Source of the DNA: DATHTC01 sp963746805
GTDB taxonomy: Bacteria > Actinomycetota > Thermoleophilia > Gaiellales > Gaiellaceae
Assembly: GCA_963746805.1 (NCBI GenBank)
Contig: CAVVCQ010000008.1
Span: 1,240,001 to 1,304,000, forward strand
Length of the DNA stretch: 64,000 nt
Direction of reading: 5' to 3'
The notes under the pieces are model-generated. The model did not search any database, was not told where the DNA came from, and was given only the letters and a program-made list of their open reading frames with translations. Each line of letters begins with the position of its first letter. Positions within the stretch are counted from its first letter, which is position 1. This document shows positions 52,696 to 60,984 of the stretch, piece by piece. Both the position numbers and the translations under genes were made by a program.

Positions 52696-53713
52696 TGGTC
52701 GAACTCGACCTGGTCGAAGTAGCGGAGCGCGGTGCGGCCCGGGCGCACGCGCGAGCGATGCGCGGCGAGCTCCTCGTCGGAGATCTCGCCGAGCGCGCGC
52801 TTCACGCCGAGCCAGGGCAGGTTCAGGTCCTCCTGGTACACGACCGTCGAGATGCGCGGGTTGATCTCGATCACGTGCTCTCCGACGAGCTGGATGTTGA
52901 AGAACCACTCGATCGCGAGCTCCTCGACGATGCGGTCGGCGATCGCCATCAGCTCCGGGTCGTCGAGGGTGACGAAGTACATCGCGAGCCCGGCGCGCAT
53001 CGCCTCGCGCGTCTTCGGGTGGCCGAGGACGACGCGCCGGCCGTCCGCGATCCCGTCGATCGTGCGCTCGCCGCCGGTCGCGAGCTCCATCACGAGCAGG
53101 TCGGGGCCGCCCGTCGTCCGGGAGCAGCTCGACGGCCTCCTCGAGCCGCATCGCCACCGAGCCGGGGCGCTCGTGGAGCAGCTGGTGGGCGCGGTCGACG
53201 GTCGGGTCGAGGATGCGGAAGCCGCGTGAGCCGGAGGAGAACACCGGCTTGAAGCAGACGGGCCGCTCCGGGTAGCCGAGCTCGCGCGCCGCAGCTTCGA
53301 CCTCGCGGGCGCCGTTGACGCGGTGGAAGGCGGGCGCCGGGATCCCGAGCCGGTGCAGGAGCGCGTACGTCTCGGCCTTGTCGTTGGAGCGGCGGATCGT
53401 GTCGGGGTCGGAGACGAGCACGGGGACGGGGAAGTCGCCGCGGTGCTCGGCGAGGCCCTGGAGGTCGAAGGAGCTCTGCGGCAGCACGACGTCGACGCCC
53501 TCGCGCTCGACGATCGTCGCGGATCGCAGCCGGAAAGCCGGGGTCGGAGCCCGCGGGAACGAGGTGGAAGGCGTCGCAGAGGTGACGGCCGATCGAGCGC
53601 TCCGACATGTCCGTCCCGACCAGGCGGACCTCGCGCTCGCCGTTCTCGCGCAGCGCACGGAGCAGGGCCGCGGTGCCGGGCGCGCCGGACGCGGAGACGA
53701 GCACGGTCGTCAC
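52692..53713 (-). CDS. ATP-grasp enzyme of the glycan cluster (two frameshifts)
   Basis: About 340 residues after correcting extra bases near 53543 and 53115. N-terminal TVLVSASGAPGTAALLRALRENGEREVRLVGTDMSE resembles the preATP-grasp domain of carbamoyl-phosphate-synthase-like proteins, followed by DVVLPQSSFDLQGLAEHR, the ATP-binding part (RPVCFKPVFSSGSRGFRIL), and IEWFFNIQLVGEHVIEINPRIST with the Mg-binding Asn/Glu. Such enzymes ligate amino or carboxy groups, and a similar one is encoded at 55162. The substrate is unknown; decorating a surface sugar is inferred. GTG 53713 overlaps the kinase stop. Confidence 0.75.
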
Positions 53714-54462
53714 GCGAGCGCCCGTTCGATCACATCGCGGTTCTCGACGAGCCAGGCGGCGTTCGCGCGGATCCGCTCCCCGCTCCCGCCGTCCCACATC
53801 TCTCGCCAGCCAGGTTGCCGCTCGACGCCGCCCAGGCGGCGATGGAGCTCGTATCCGACCTCGCGCATCGCGAGCACGCGGTCGACGAGGAGCGCGCGGT
53901 CCCCGGCGGGGAGGCCGTACCCGTCGCAGACGACGCGCGCGCGGCGTGCCCGATCGGCGACGGTCAGCTCCTCGGGGCCGTCGGTGCGGAGGGGTGCCCA
54001 GAAGTAGGCGGCGCTCGCGACGTCGACCAGGCGGTCGCCCGGGCCTGCGAGGTCCCAGTCGATCAGCGCGACCGGGACGCCGTCGCGCCGGACGACGTTC
54101 GGCGGGTAGAGGTCGCCGTGGCAGACGAGCGGCCCTTCGAGCCCGTCCGAGAACCACCGCGTCCCCGGGGGCGGCTCGAACCCCGCCTGCGCCTCGTGCA
54201 TCCGGCGCAGGAGGGCGCCGAGGGCCGCCAGCGGCTCGTCCGAGAGCGGTGGCTGGCGGTCGGTGTCGCCCTCGACGAACGACAGGATCTCGCGGCCCTG
54301 CTCGTCCTCGCCGAGGTATCTGGGTGCGCCCTCGAAGCCGACACGCTCGAAGTGCCGGAGGAGCGCGTGCACGGCGTCCGACCAGTGGCCGGTGCTGCGA
54401 CGAACGGTCTCGCCGGCGCGCGCGACCGCGGTCACGGTGCTCCGGAGCGGCTCCTCGCTCAC
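53710..54462 (-). CDS. Aminoglycoside phosphotransferase-fold kinase
   Basis: A 250-residue kinase of the APH/choline kinase fold. The catalytic loop is LVCHGDLYPPNVVRRDGVPVALIDWDLAGPGDRLVDVA, with HGDxxxxN and the DFG-like IDWD. The N-lobe is short and contains RYLGEDEQGREILSFVEG. Within a polysaccharide cluster it more likely phosphorylates a sugar, choline or amino alcohol than an antibiotic. ATG 54462 overlaps the deacetylase stop by 4 bases. Resistance is unlikely given the context. Confidence 0.82.
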   Translation of the reverse strand: MSEEPLRSTVTAVARAGETVRRSTGHWSDAVHALLRHFERVGFEGAPRYLGEDEQGREILSFVEGDTDRQPPLSDEPLAALGALLRRMHEAQAGFEPPPGTRWFSDGLEGPLVCHGDLYPPNVVRRDGVPVALIDWDLAGPGDRLVDVASAAYFWAPLRTDGPEELTVADRARRARVVCDGYGLPAGDRALLVDRVLAMREVGYELHRRLGGVERQPGWREMWDGGSGERIRANAAWLVENRDVIERALA

Positions 54463-55103
54463 GTCAGGTCGATCCGGTCGTTGGCGAGCTGCGTGAGCCG
54501 CGCCTCGCGGTCGGCGTCGAGGAAGGCGAGCATCGTCTCGCGCATCGTCGCGCCCGGGTAGACCCAGATCTCCGGGTGGATCAGCAGCTGCAGCCAGTCC
54601 GGGTCACGGCGGCGGAGCCCCTCTCGCGGCGAGCCGCTGCGCCAGTGCTGGTTCGAGTCGGAGCGGTAGTGCGCGGGGTCGAACCAGGGCGCCTCCATCA
54701 CGTTGACCGCGGCGCCGACCGGCTCGTGCATGTACTCCGGGTCGGGGTTGTGCCACGCGAGCACCGGGTCGAAGCGGTCGTCGAGGTCGACGTGCGGGTG
54801 GACGGCGTGGAGCGCGACGGCGTGACCGAGCGCGCGCAGCTCCGTCAGGACGCGCTCGCCCTCGGGCGAGGCGAGGTTGTAGAAGACCGACCGGGTCATC
54901 AGGAAGTACGTCGCGCGCACGTCCATCTCCGCCTCGAGCCGCGCCATCGCGAGCGCCGCGTCGAGGGAGAGGTCGACGTCGTGGCGCAGGAGCAGGTCGC
55001 CGGGCGCCGGCGCGGCACCGCCGAAGGTGCGGAACGCGTACCCGCCCTCCTGCGCCGCCTCGAGCAGGAGCTCGTACTCGCGCATGTCGAACCGGTCGCT
55101 CAT
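54459..55103 (-). CDS. Polysaccharide deacetylase-like protein
   Basis: A 214-residue protein with a NodB-like core: GDLLLRHDVDLSLDAALAMARLEAEMDVRATYFLMTRSVFYN (the HDVD motif) and LGHAVALHAVHPHVDLDD (His motif). The downstream region NVMEAPWFDPAHYRSDSNQHWRSGSP and LLIHPEIWVYPG carry the late metal/His motif. It fits carbohydrate esterase-4-like proteins of sugar-modification clusters. ATG 55103 is preceded by 58 bases containing palindromic repeat copy 2. The N-terminus is short and there is no signal peptide, so it acts in the cytoplasm. Confidence 0.8.
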   Translation of the reverse strand: MSDRFDMREYELLLEAAQEGGYAFRTFGGAAPAPGDLLLRHDVDLSLDAALAMARLEAEMDVRATYFLMTRSVFYNLASPEGERVLTELRALGHAVALHAVHPHVDLDDRFDPVLAWHNPDPEYMHEPVGAAVNVMEAPWFDPAHYRSDSNQHWRSGSPREGLRRRDPDWLQLLIHPEIWVYPGATMRETMLAFLDADREARLTQLANDRIDLT

Positions 55104-55139
55104 CCGAGACGGGCCCTCGAGCCGAAACGGCGGGACTTT

Positions 55140-55154
55140 GTGGCTCTGAGCCAC
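55140..55154 (-). repeat. Palindromic repeat copy 2
   Basis: The palindrome GTGGCTCTGAGCCAC lies between the ATP-grasp and deacetylase genes. The 24 bases 55133-55156 are identical to copy 3 (56181-56204). Confidence 0.8.
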
Positions 55155-55161
55155 TTTCTCC

Positions 55162-56379
55162 TCACGCCGCGCGCACCTCCACGTCGAGGAGCCCGGCCGC
55201 GGCCTCGGCCCGCTCCAGCGCTTCGACGGACGTCTCTCCCACGGCGATGACGTAGCCGCGCCGGTCCCCGTCGAGCCGCACGGGCCGGATCGTCTCCCCG
55301 ACCTGCAGGTACGTGTCCGCCTGGACGACGCCGGGGAAGGCGCGGACGCGGTCGAGGCCGGAGAAGGACAGCACCTCACCGGTCGGCAGCGGCCCGGGCT
55401 GCGCGGTCAGGAAGCGGATCGCGAGCGGGCGCCGGAAGCGCGGGAAGGCGAGCTCGTCCGGGACGTCGACCCCGAGCGCCTGGCGGAGCGCGATCTCGAC
55501 GAGGTCGAGCCCGATCGCGTGTCGCGCGAGGTCGGACATCTGGCCGCCGGGGATCCGCGCCGCGACCTCCACGACCCGGACGGAGCCGTCGTCGGAGACG
55601 AGCAGCTGCGGGAACGCGATCCCGTCCTGCAGGCCGAGCGCGTGCACGGCGTGGACGGCCACGCGCTCGGCCTCCTCGAGCACGTCCCCGTAGATCGAGG
55701 CCGGGTAGACGTGGATCCAGCCGACGCCGAAGCCGACGCCGGGCGGCCGCAGCCGGTCCGAGAGGGTGAGGACGTGCGACTCGCCGCCGCGCGCGAGGAC
55801 GAGGCCGTTCAGCTCGAGGCCCTCGTGGAAGGCCTCGACGATCGCCTCCCCGGTCTGCGACTCCGAGAGCGCGACGTGGAGGTGGGCGAGCAGGTCGTCC
55901 TCCGACTCGATCAGGAAGATCCCGCGCTGGCCGCCCGAGTCCGCCGGCTTCAGCACCGCCGGCAGGCCGACGTGGCGAAGGGCCGCGCCGGCCTCGTGCA
56001 CCGACCGGAGCGCGGCGAAGCGCGGCTGGGCGACGCCTGCCTCCGCGAGCCGCCGGCGCATCGCGATCTTGTTCGTCATCAGGTGTGCGACGCCGGTGCC
56101 GATCGAGGGGAGCCCGAGCCGCTCGGTCACGGCCGCGACGACGGGCACGGCGCGGTCTGCGCTGACCGTGAGCGCGCCGTGGACTTTGTGGCTCTGAGCC
56201 ACTTGCTCCACCGCGGCGACGTCGGAGAAGTCCACGACCTCGGCCACGTCCGCGGCCTGCAGCCCGAGTGCGTCCGGGTTCCGGTCGACGCCGACGACAC
56301 GGAGGCCGAGCTCCTGCGCCCGCAAGATCGCGCGCCGCTGGTGCCGGCCCGCACCGACGAAGAGGACCGTCCGCGCCAC
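55162..56379 (-). CDS. ATP-grasp ligase, carbamoyl-phosphate-synthase-like
   Basis: A 405-residue ATP-grasp protein. The preATP-grasp start is RTVLFVGAGRHQRRAILRAQELGLRVVGVDRNPDALG; ATP-binding blocks are MTNKIAMRRRLAEAGVAQP, LPAVLKPADSGGQRGIF, and Mg ligands are in VRVVEVAARIPGGQMSDLA. The C-terminal domain is GRAxxSyn-like (QPGPLPTGEVLSF). Such enzymes form peptide or amide bonds between an acyl group and an amine. An exact 24-base repeat containing the palindrome is embedded in frame at 56181-56204 (peptide VAQSHK within EQVAQSHKVHGALTVS), in a region where relatives have similar residues. GTG 56379 is used. Confidence 0.8.
   Translation of the reverse strand: MARTVLFVGAGRHQRRAILRAQELGLRVVGVDRNPDALGLQAADVAEVVDFSDVAAVEQVAQSHKVHGALTVSADRAVPVVAAVTERLGLPSIGTGVAHLMTNKIAMRRRLAEAGVAQPRFAALRSVHEAGAALRHVGLPAVLKPADSGGQRGIFLIESEDDLLAHLHVALSESQTGEAIVEAFHEGLELNGLVLARGGESHVLTLSDRLRPPGVGFGVGWIHVYPASIYGDVLEEAERVAVHAVHALGLQDGIAFPQLLVSDDGSVRVVEVAARIPGGQMSDLARHAIGLDLVEIALRQALGVDVPDELAFPRFRRPLAIRFLTAQPGPLPTGEVLSFSGLDRVRAFPGVVQADTYLQVGETIRPVRLDGDRRGYVIAVGETSVEALERAEAAAGLLDVEVRAA
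56188..56202 (-). repeat. Palindromic repeat copy 3 (inside the ATP-grasp gene)
   Basis: The palindrome lies in frame within the ATP-grasp coding sequence and reads VAQSHK on the coding strand. It is identical to copy 2 over 24 bases. Confidence 0.8.
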
Positions 56380-56390
56380 GGCGGCGGATG

Positions 56391-57752
56391 CTATCCCGGC
56401 GCGAGCGTCGTCACGACCACGTCCGCGACGCGGTCGGCCGCGTGCCCGTCCACCTCGCCGACGACGCCGCGCGCCACGCGTGCACGTTCCTCCGCGAGCT
56501 CGGCCGGGTGGGCGAGCGCCCGCTCGATCCCCGCGACGACCTCCTCGAAGCTCCGGGCGCGGTAGAAGGCCTCCGACTCGAGCAGCTCGCGGTAGTGCTC
56601 GCCCGAGACGTTGAGCTCCGCCCAGCGGTCGTCCGGCGGCGCGCCCTCGTCGTAGAGGACGCAGACGGAGGGACGGTCGTTGACGAGCGCGTCGAGGAGG
56701 ATCGTCCCCGCGTTCGCGACGACCGCGTCGGCGTGCTGCAGGAGCGTCGCGAGGGCGTCGAGGTCGGTGTAGGCGGGCTCCTGCACCGCCGCCCCGGTCG
56801 TCCCCTCGGGCAGCGCGAACCGCTCGCGCCAGCGCCGGTCGCGGGGATGCGGCCGGAACAGCAGCTGGAAACGCTCGTGCGCGCCCGACTCGCGCCACCA
56901 GCCCAGCAGCCGCGCGACGAATCGGTCCTCGTACGGCGCGTTCGTGGGCGTGTTCCCCATCACGAGCACGAGCGGCCGCGACGGGTCGAGGCCGAGGCCG
57001 CGGACGAGCTCCTCGTAGCGGGCGCGCGGGCGCTGCTCGTGGAAGACGTCCGTCTGCGGCCAGCCGGTCACCTCGACGCGGTCGCCGGCGATGCCGTGGT
57101 ACGCGGCGAGGTCGCGTCGCATCGTCTCGTTCTGGACGACGTAGCGCTGCGCGTACGGGCTGATCGCGCCCTTGCCGACGGTGTGGTCCCAGCTCGAGAC
57201 GTAGCCGACGACCGGGATGCCGAGCCGGCGCGCGGCGGTCAGGAACGGGACCGCGCTGCGGGTCTGGAGGTTCGCGACGACGAGCCCGGCGCAGTCCTCC
57301 CGCATCCGGCGGAGCAGGGCCGACGGGACCTGGCGGCGCGTGCTGAAGTGCCACCGGAACATCGCGCGCTCGAGCCATTGCCACTTCGGCAGCCGTCCCG
57401 CGCGGTTCGGGTCGAGGAACCAGTTGTCGTGACCGCGGCGCATCCGCTCGCGGTGGAAGCCGTGGCGCACATTGACGCGGAGCGCGAGCGGGTAGAAGCC
57501 CGCGTGGTCGTCGAGGAAGCGGTCGGCCCGGCGGCGGACGCGCTCCACGGCCCCGACGCGCGCCGGGAGCAGCGTCTCCTGCGCGAGCACGGGCAGGTCG
57601 CCCGCGCGCGCGAGCCACGGCGCGGGATCCTCGCCGACGAAGACGAGCGCGAGCCGGTCCGGCAGCCGCGCTCGCAGGCGGTCGACGATCCCGCAGTCGA
57701 AGAAGACCCGCGTCGGCAGCGGGTCGGGGAGGACGAGCCAGATGCGCTTCAC
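56391..57752 (-). CDS. CDP-glycerol glycerophosphotransferase-like/GT-B protein
   Basis: A 453-residue protein starting VKRIWLVLPDPLPTRVFFDCGIVDRL, with LPVVGYVSSWDHTVGKGAISPYAQRYVVQNETMRRDLAAYHG, RVEVTGWPQTDVF, PLVLVMGNTPTNAPYEDRFVARLLGWW, FRPHPRDRRW, and a C-terminal LQHADAVVANAGTILLDALVNDRPSVCVLYDEG. The RPHP and NAGT-like blocks are typical of CDP-glycerol/poly-glycerophosphate transferases and related GT-B enzymes acting on capsule or teichoic-acid-like polymers. GTG 57752 overlaps the transketolase stop. Substrate is not determined. Confidence 0.75.
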   Translation of the reverse strand: MKRIWLVLPDPLPTRVFFDCGIVDRLRARLPDRLALVFVGEDPAPWLARAGDLPVLAQETLLPARVGAVERVRRRADRFLDDHAGFYPLALRVNVRHGFHRERMRRGHDNWFLDPNRAGRLPKWQWLERAMFRWHFSTRRQVPSALLRRMREDCAGLVVANLQTRSAVPFLTAARRLGIPVVGYVSSWDHTVGKGAISPYAQRYVVQNETMRRDLAAYHGIAGDRVEVTGWPQTDVFHEQRPRARYEELVRGLGLDPSRPLVLVMGNTPTNAPYEDRFVARLLGWWRESGAHERFQLLFRPHPRDRRWRERFALPEGTTGAAVQEPAYTDLDALATLLQHADAVVANAGTILLDALVNDRPSVCVLYDEGAPPDDRWAELNVSGEHYRELLESEAFYRARSFEEVVAGIERALAHPAELAEERARVARGVVGEVDGHAADRVADVVVTTLAPG

Positions 57753-59686
57753 GGCGTCGCGGGAGCCCGCAGGACGGCCTCGATCCGCTCCGCGAGCGAG
57801 GCGCCGTCGAGGCGGTGCGCGCGCAGCGCCTCGGGCGGCGTGCCGCAGGCGGGCCAGCCCTCCACGCCGAGGACGTGCAGCGCGCGGCCCTCCAGCAGGC
57901 CCGCCCCGGCGAGCTCGCGCAGCAGCGTGTCGCCGAGGGCGCCGACCGGTGCGTGGTCCTCGACCACGAAGACGTCCGCGAACGGGGCGACCGTCTCGGC
58001 CAGCCAGTCGCGGTCGACGCGGTTCAGCCACGGCATCGCCACGACCTGGACGGACGCCGCCGACGCCTCGGCGGCCGTGAGCGCCTCGTGGAGCATGACC
58101 GGCCCGTACGCGAAGAGCAGCGCGTCCGTCCCCTCGCGCAGGATCGTGCCGCGGCCCACGGCGACCTCGCCGCCGAGCTCCAGCCGTCGCGGCGACGGCC
58201 CGATCGCGAGCCGGATCGCGACGCTGCCCTCCGCCTGCTCGACCGCCCACGCCGTGAGCGCGCGCGTCTCGGCCGCGTTCGCCGGGTGCACGACCGTCAG
58301 CTCCGGCAGCGCCGCGAGGAGCGAGACGTCGCGGATGCTCTGGTGCGACTTGCCCGGCCCGGCCGGGATCAGCCCGGCGTAGTGGAGCGCGTAGACGACC
58401 TTCGTCCGCTCGCTCGCCTGGTTGTAGATCTGCTCGTTCGCGCGCGAGGCGAGAAAGCTGGCGAACGAGTTGACGACGGGGAGGAGGCCGTGGCGCGCGA
58501 GGCCGGCGGCGGCCGAGACCATGTCCTGCTCGGCGATGCCGCTCTCGAGGAAGCGGTCCGGGTAGGCGTCCTCGAAGCCGCGGATGCGGCAGTCGGACGA
58601 GAGGTCGGCGTCGAGGACGACGAGCTCGGGCACGCGGCCTGCGAGCTCGACCAGCGCCTCCCCGTACGCGGCCGCGACGTACTCGTCCGTCACCTTCGGG
58701 CGCGCCGGCGATCCCCGACTCGGGCTCGCCCTCGAGCGACGTGCGCTCCTCGCGGGCAGTGGCGGCACGGGGACGAGCTCCAGCGGCCCGATCCGCTCCA
58801 GCAACTCCGCGTGGGCCCGTGCGAAGGCGTCGTCGTCCGGCGCGCCCGCGTGCCAGCGGTACGTGCCGCCGCCCTCCGCGAGCGCCCGGGGATGCTCCAT
58901 GAAGGAGACGCCCTTGCCCTTGATCGTGTGCGCGACGAGCGCCTTCGGCACGTCCTCGGGCCCGGCGTCGAACGACGCGAACGTCTCGTGCAGGGCCGCG
59001 TGGTCGTGCCCGTCACAGGTGGCGACGTGCCAGCCGAAGGCGCGCAGCTTCGCCTCGAGGTCGCCGAGGGCGAGGATCTCCTCCGTGGTCTTGTCCGACT
59101 GGAGCTCGTTCCGGTCGACGATCACCCAGAGGCGGCCGAGGCGCCCGTGCGCCGCGGACTGCAGCGCCTCCCAGTTCTGGCCCTCCTGCAGCTCGCCGTC
59201 GCCGGTCATCACGACGACACGGCCGCCGCGGCCGAGCAGGCGCTTCGCCCAGGCGATCCCGCGGCCCTTCGAGATGCCCATCCCGAGCGAGCCCGAGTTG
59301 GCCTCGATCCCGGGCACGCCCACGTCCGGATGCCCGTCGAGGCCGCCGAGCCGCCGCAGCTTCAGCAGACGCTCGTCGGGCAGGACGCCGAGCGCGTGGA
59401 GCGCGGCGTAGAGCCCGGGCACGTCGTGGCCCTTCGACGAGAAGAAGACGTCGCGGTCAGGGTCGTCCCAGCCGAGCTCGGCCACGTTCAGCTCGCGGAA
59501 GAGGAGGTGCGCGACCAGGTCGAGTGCGCTGAAGCTCGAGCCGAGGTGCCCGGACCCGGCGCGCTTGACCGCGACGAGCGCGTTCGCGCGGCACATGTCG
59601 GCGAGCAGCGCGAGCGTGGCGTCGTCGGTGCCGCGCGCGCGGACGCGATCGAACTCGGAGCGGGGGATCAGGCGGAGCTCAGGCAC
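57749..59686 (-). CDS. Transketolase
   Basis: A 645-residue enzyme with all three transketolase domains: thiamine-diphosphate region AGSGHLGSSFSALDLVAHLLF, GISKGRGIAWAKRLLGRGGRVVVMTGDGELQEGQNWEA (GDG-N motif), central SGIAEQDMVSAAAGLARHG (catalytic Glu), and C-terminal VEDHAPVGALGDTLLRELA. It transfers two-carbon units between sugar phosphates. A short stretch around residue 320 (LPARSARRSRASPSRGSPARPK) reads unnaturally; two nearby compensating indels (about 58757 and 58710) probably garble it. In a polysaccharide cluster it may serve a dedicated sugar-precursor branch rather than the pentose phosphate pathway. Confidence 0.87.
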   Translation of the reverse strand: MPELRLIPRSEFDRVRARGTDDATLALLADMCRANALVAVKRAGSGHLGSSFSALDLVAHLLFRELNVAELGWDDPDRDVFFSSKGHDVPGLYAALHALGVLPDERLLKLRRLGGLDGHPDVGVPGIEANSGSLGMGISKGRGIAWAKRLLGRGGRVVVMTGDGELQEGQNWEALQSAAHGRLGRLWVIVDRNELQSDKTTEEILALGDLEAKLRAFGWHVATCDGHDHAALHETFASFDAGPEDVPKALVAHTIKGKGVSFMEHPRALAEGGGTYRWHAGAPDDDAFARAHAELLERIGPLELVPVPPLPARSARRSRASPSRGSPARPKVTDEYVAAAYGEALVELAGRVPELVVLDADLSSDCRIRGFEDAYPDRFLESGIAEQDMVSAAAGLARHGLLPVVNSFASFLASRANEQIYNQASERTKVVYALHYAGLIPAGPGKSHQSIRDVSLLAALPELTVVHPANAAETRALTAWAVEQAEGSVAIRLAIGPSPRRLELGGEVAVGRGTILREGTDALLFAYGPVMLHEALTAAEASAASVQVVAMPWLNRVDRDWLAETVAPFADVFVVEDHAPVGALGDTLLRELAGAGLLEGRALHVLGVEGWPACGTPPEALRAHRLDGASLAERIEAVLRAPATP

Positions 59687-60831
59687 GGCGCCTGACGGTA
59701 GCCAAGCCGCGGGACCGGAGCGGCGCGAGCGAGAGCGGCTCCCGGACCACGGCCACGGTCACGACCGCCGCGGCGAGCGCCGCCACGACGAGCAGCTCCT
59801 CGAGGTTGCCGGCGGGCCAGTCGCCGAACCAGCCGATCCACATGAACGGCCAGAGCGCGAGCGGGAGGAGCCAGAGGCCGGAGAGCCGCGGGCGCGCGAG
59901 CGCGATCGGGACGTAGAGCAGCACGAGGTAGTGGAGCCAGACGATCGGCGAGAGCGCGAGCGCGGCGGCCAGGGCGAGCGTGAGCGAGCGCGCGTCGCCG
60001 TCCTCCCCGCGCGCCGCCCGGAGCGCGAGCAGGAGCAGCACGGCGCACGCGGCGATCGCCACGGCACGCGCTGCCGTCTCGGAGAGCCCGAGCGCCTGCC
60101 CGATCGCGAACACCGAGTACGACTCGGAGGCGGCGATCCCGTCGAGCTTCTCGAGCAGGTCCGGGTAGTCCCGCAGGCCGGCGAAGCCGATCGCCGCCCA
60201 GGAGCCGAGCGCGAGCAGGAGACCGAGCCCGACCGCGATCGCCGTTGCCCGCAGCCGTCCCGTGATGCGCGAGCCACACCGTCACGGGCCAGAGGAAGAG
60301 CTTCAGCACGGCCGCGACCGCCGCGGACAGGCCCGCAACCGCCGGCCGGTCGCGGAAGCGCCAGACGAGCGCGACGAGCAGCACGAGGTAGGTGCCGAGC
60401 GTGCCCCACCGGAGCGCCTCGTGCGTGAGCGGGGACAGGATCGCGACCACGTGGCAGCGCGGGTCGCGGACGCCGAGGAGCAGCAGGGCGCCGACGAGCG
60501 CGAGGATCCCGCCGACGGTGAAGATGCTCGCGGCGAGCCCCGAGGGGAGCAGGGCGAGCGGCGCCATCAGCAGCGCGAGCAGCGGCGGGTACACGTAGGA
60601 CGTGTCGTCGACGAGCTCCGACACGGACGGATAGGGGCTGACGCCGTCGAGCACCGCGTCCCCGGCGCGGAGGAAGATCGTCAGGTCGTACTGGACGAAC
60701 CACCCGTTCACGGCCCACACGACGTCGTCGTAGAAGAGGCGGGCGAGGATCCGCGGGACGACCACCCAGAGGATGCCGAGGAGCAGCGCCGCCGCGGCGA
60801 TCCGGACGACGCGGGAGCGCGTGCTCGGCAT
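59679..60831 (-). CDS. GT87/DUF2029-type membrane mannosyltransferase (one frameshift)
   Basis: About 383 residues after correcting an extra base near 60265. Around ten membrane segments. The first loop carries the acid-containing NGWFVQYDLTIFLRAGDAVLDGVSPYPSVSELVDDTSYVYPPLLALLMAPLALLPSG, where the YPP motif and Asp are typical of GT87 polyprenyl-phosphomannose-dependent mannosyltransferases (PimE-like). Later blocks: LKLFLWPVTVWLA, LALSPIVWLHYLVLLYVPIALARPRL. Its end overlaps the transketolase start by 8 bases. It belongs to the minus-strand glycan operon. ATG 60831 begins MPSTRSRVVRIAAAALLLG. Confidence 0.82.
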
Positions 60832-60984
60832 GACGCCGCCAGTGTGGCAGGAGGGGCCGCCGGCGGGGTGTAAGGAGGGTGTAAGCGCTGGAAAAAGCCC
60901 TCGGCACCTTCCGAAACCCCTGCTACCTTCGCCTTCCGAAAGGGACGCGTTCGGTCGTCCCGCGACTGCCACGCAGGGGGACCA

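Noticed and set aside
53710..54462. Aminoglycoside resistance gene
   Set aside because: It has the APH fold, but lies inside a coupled surface-glycan operon; a sugar or amino-alcohol kinase is more likely.
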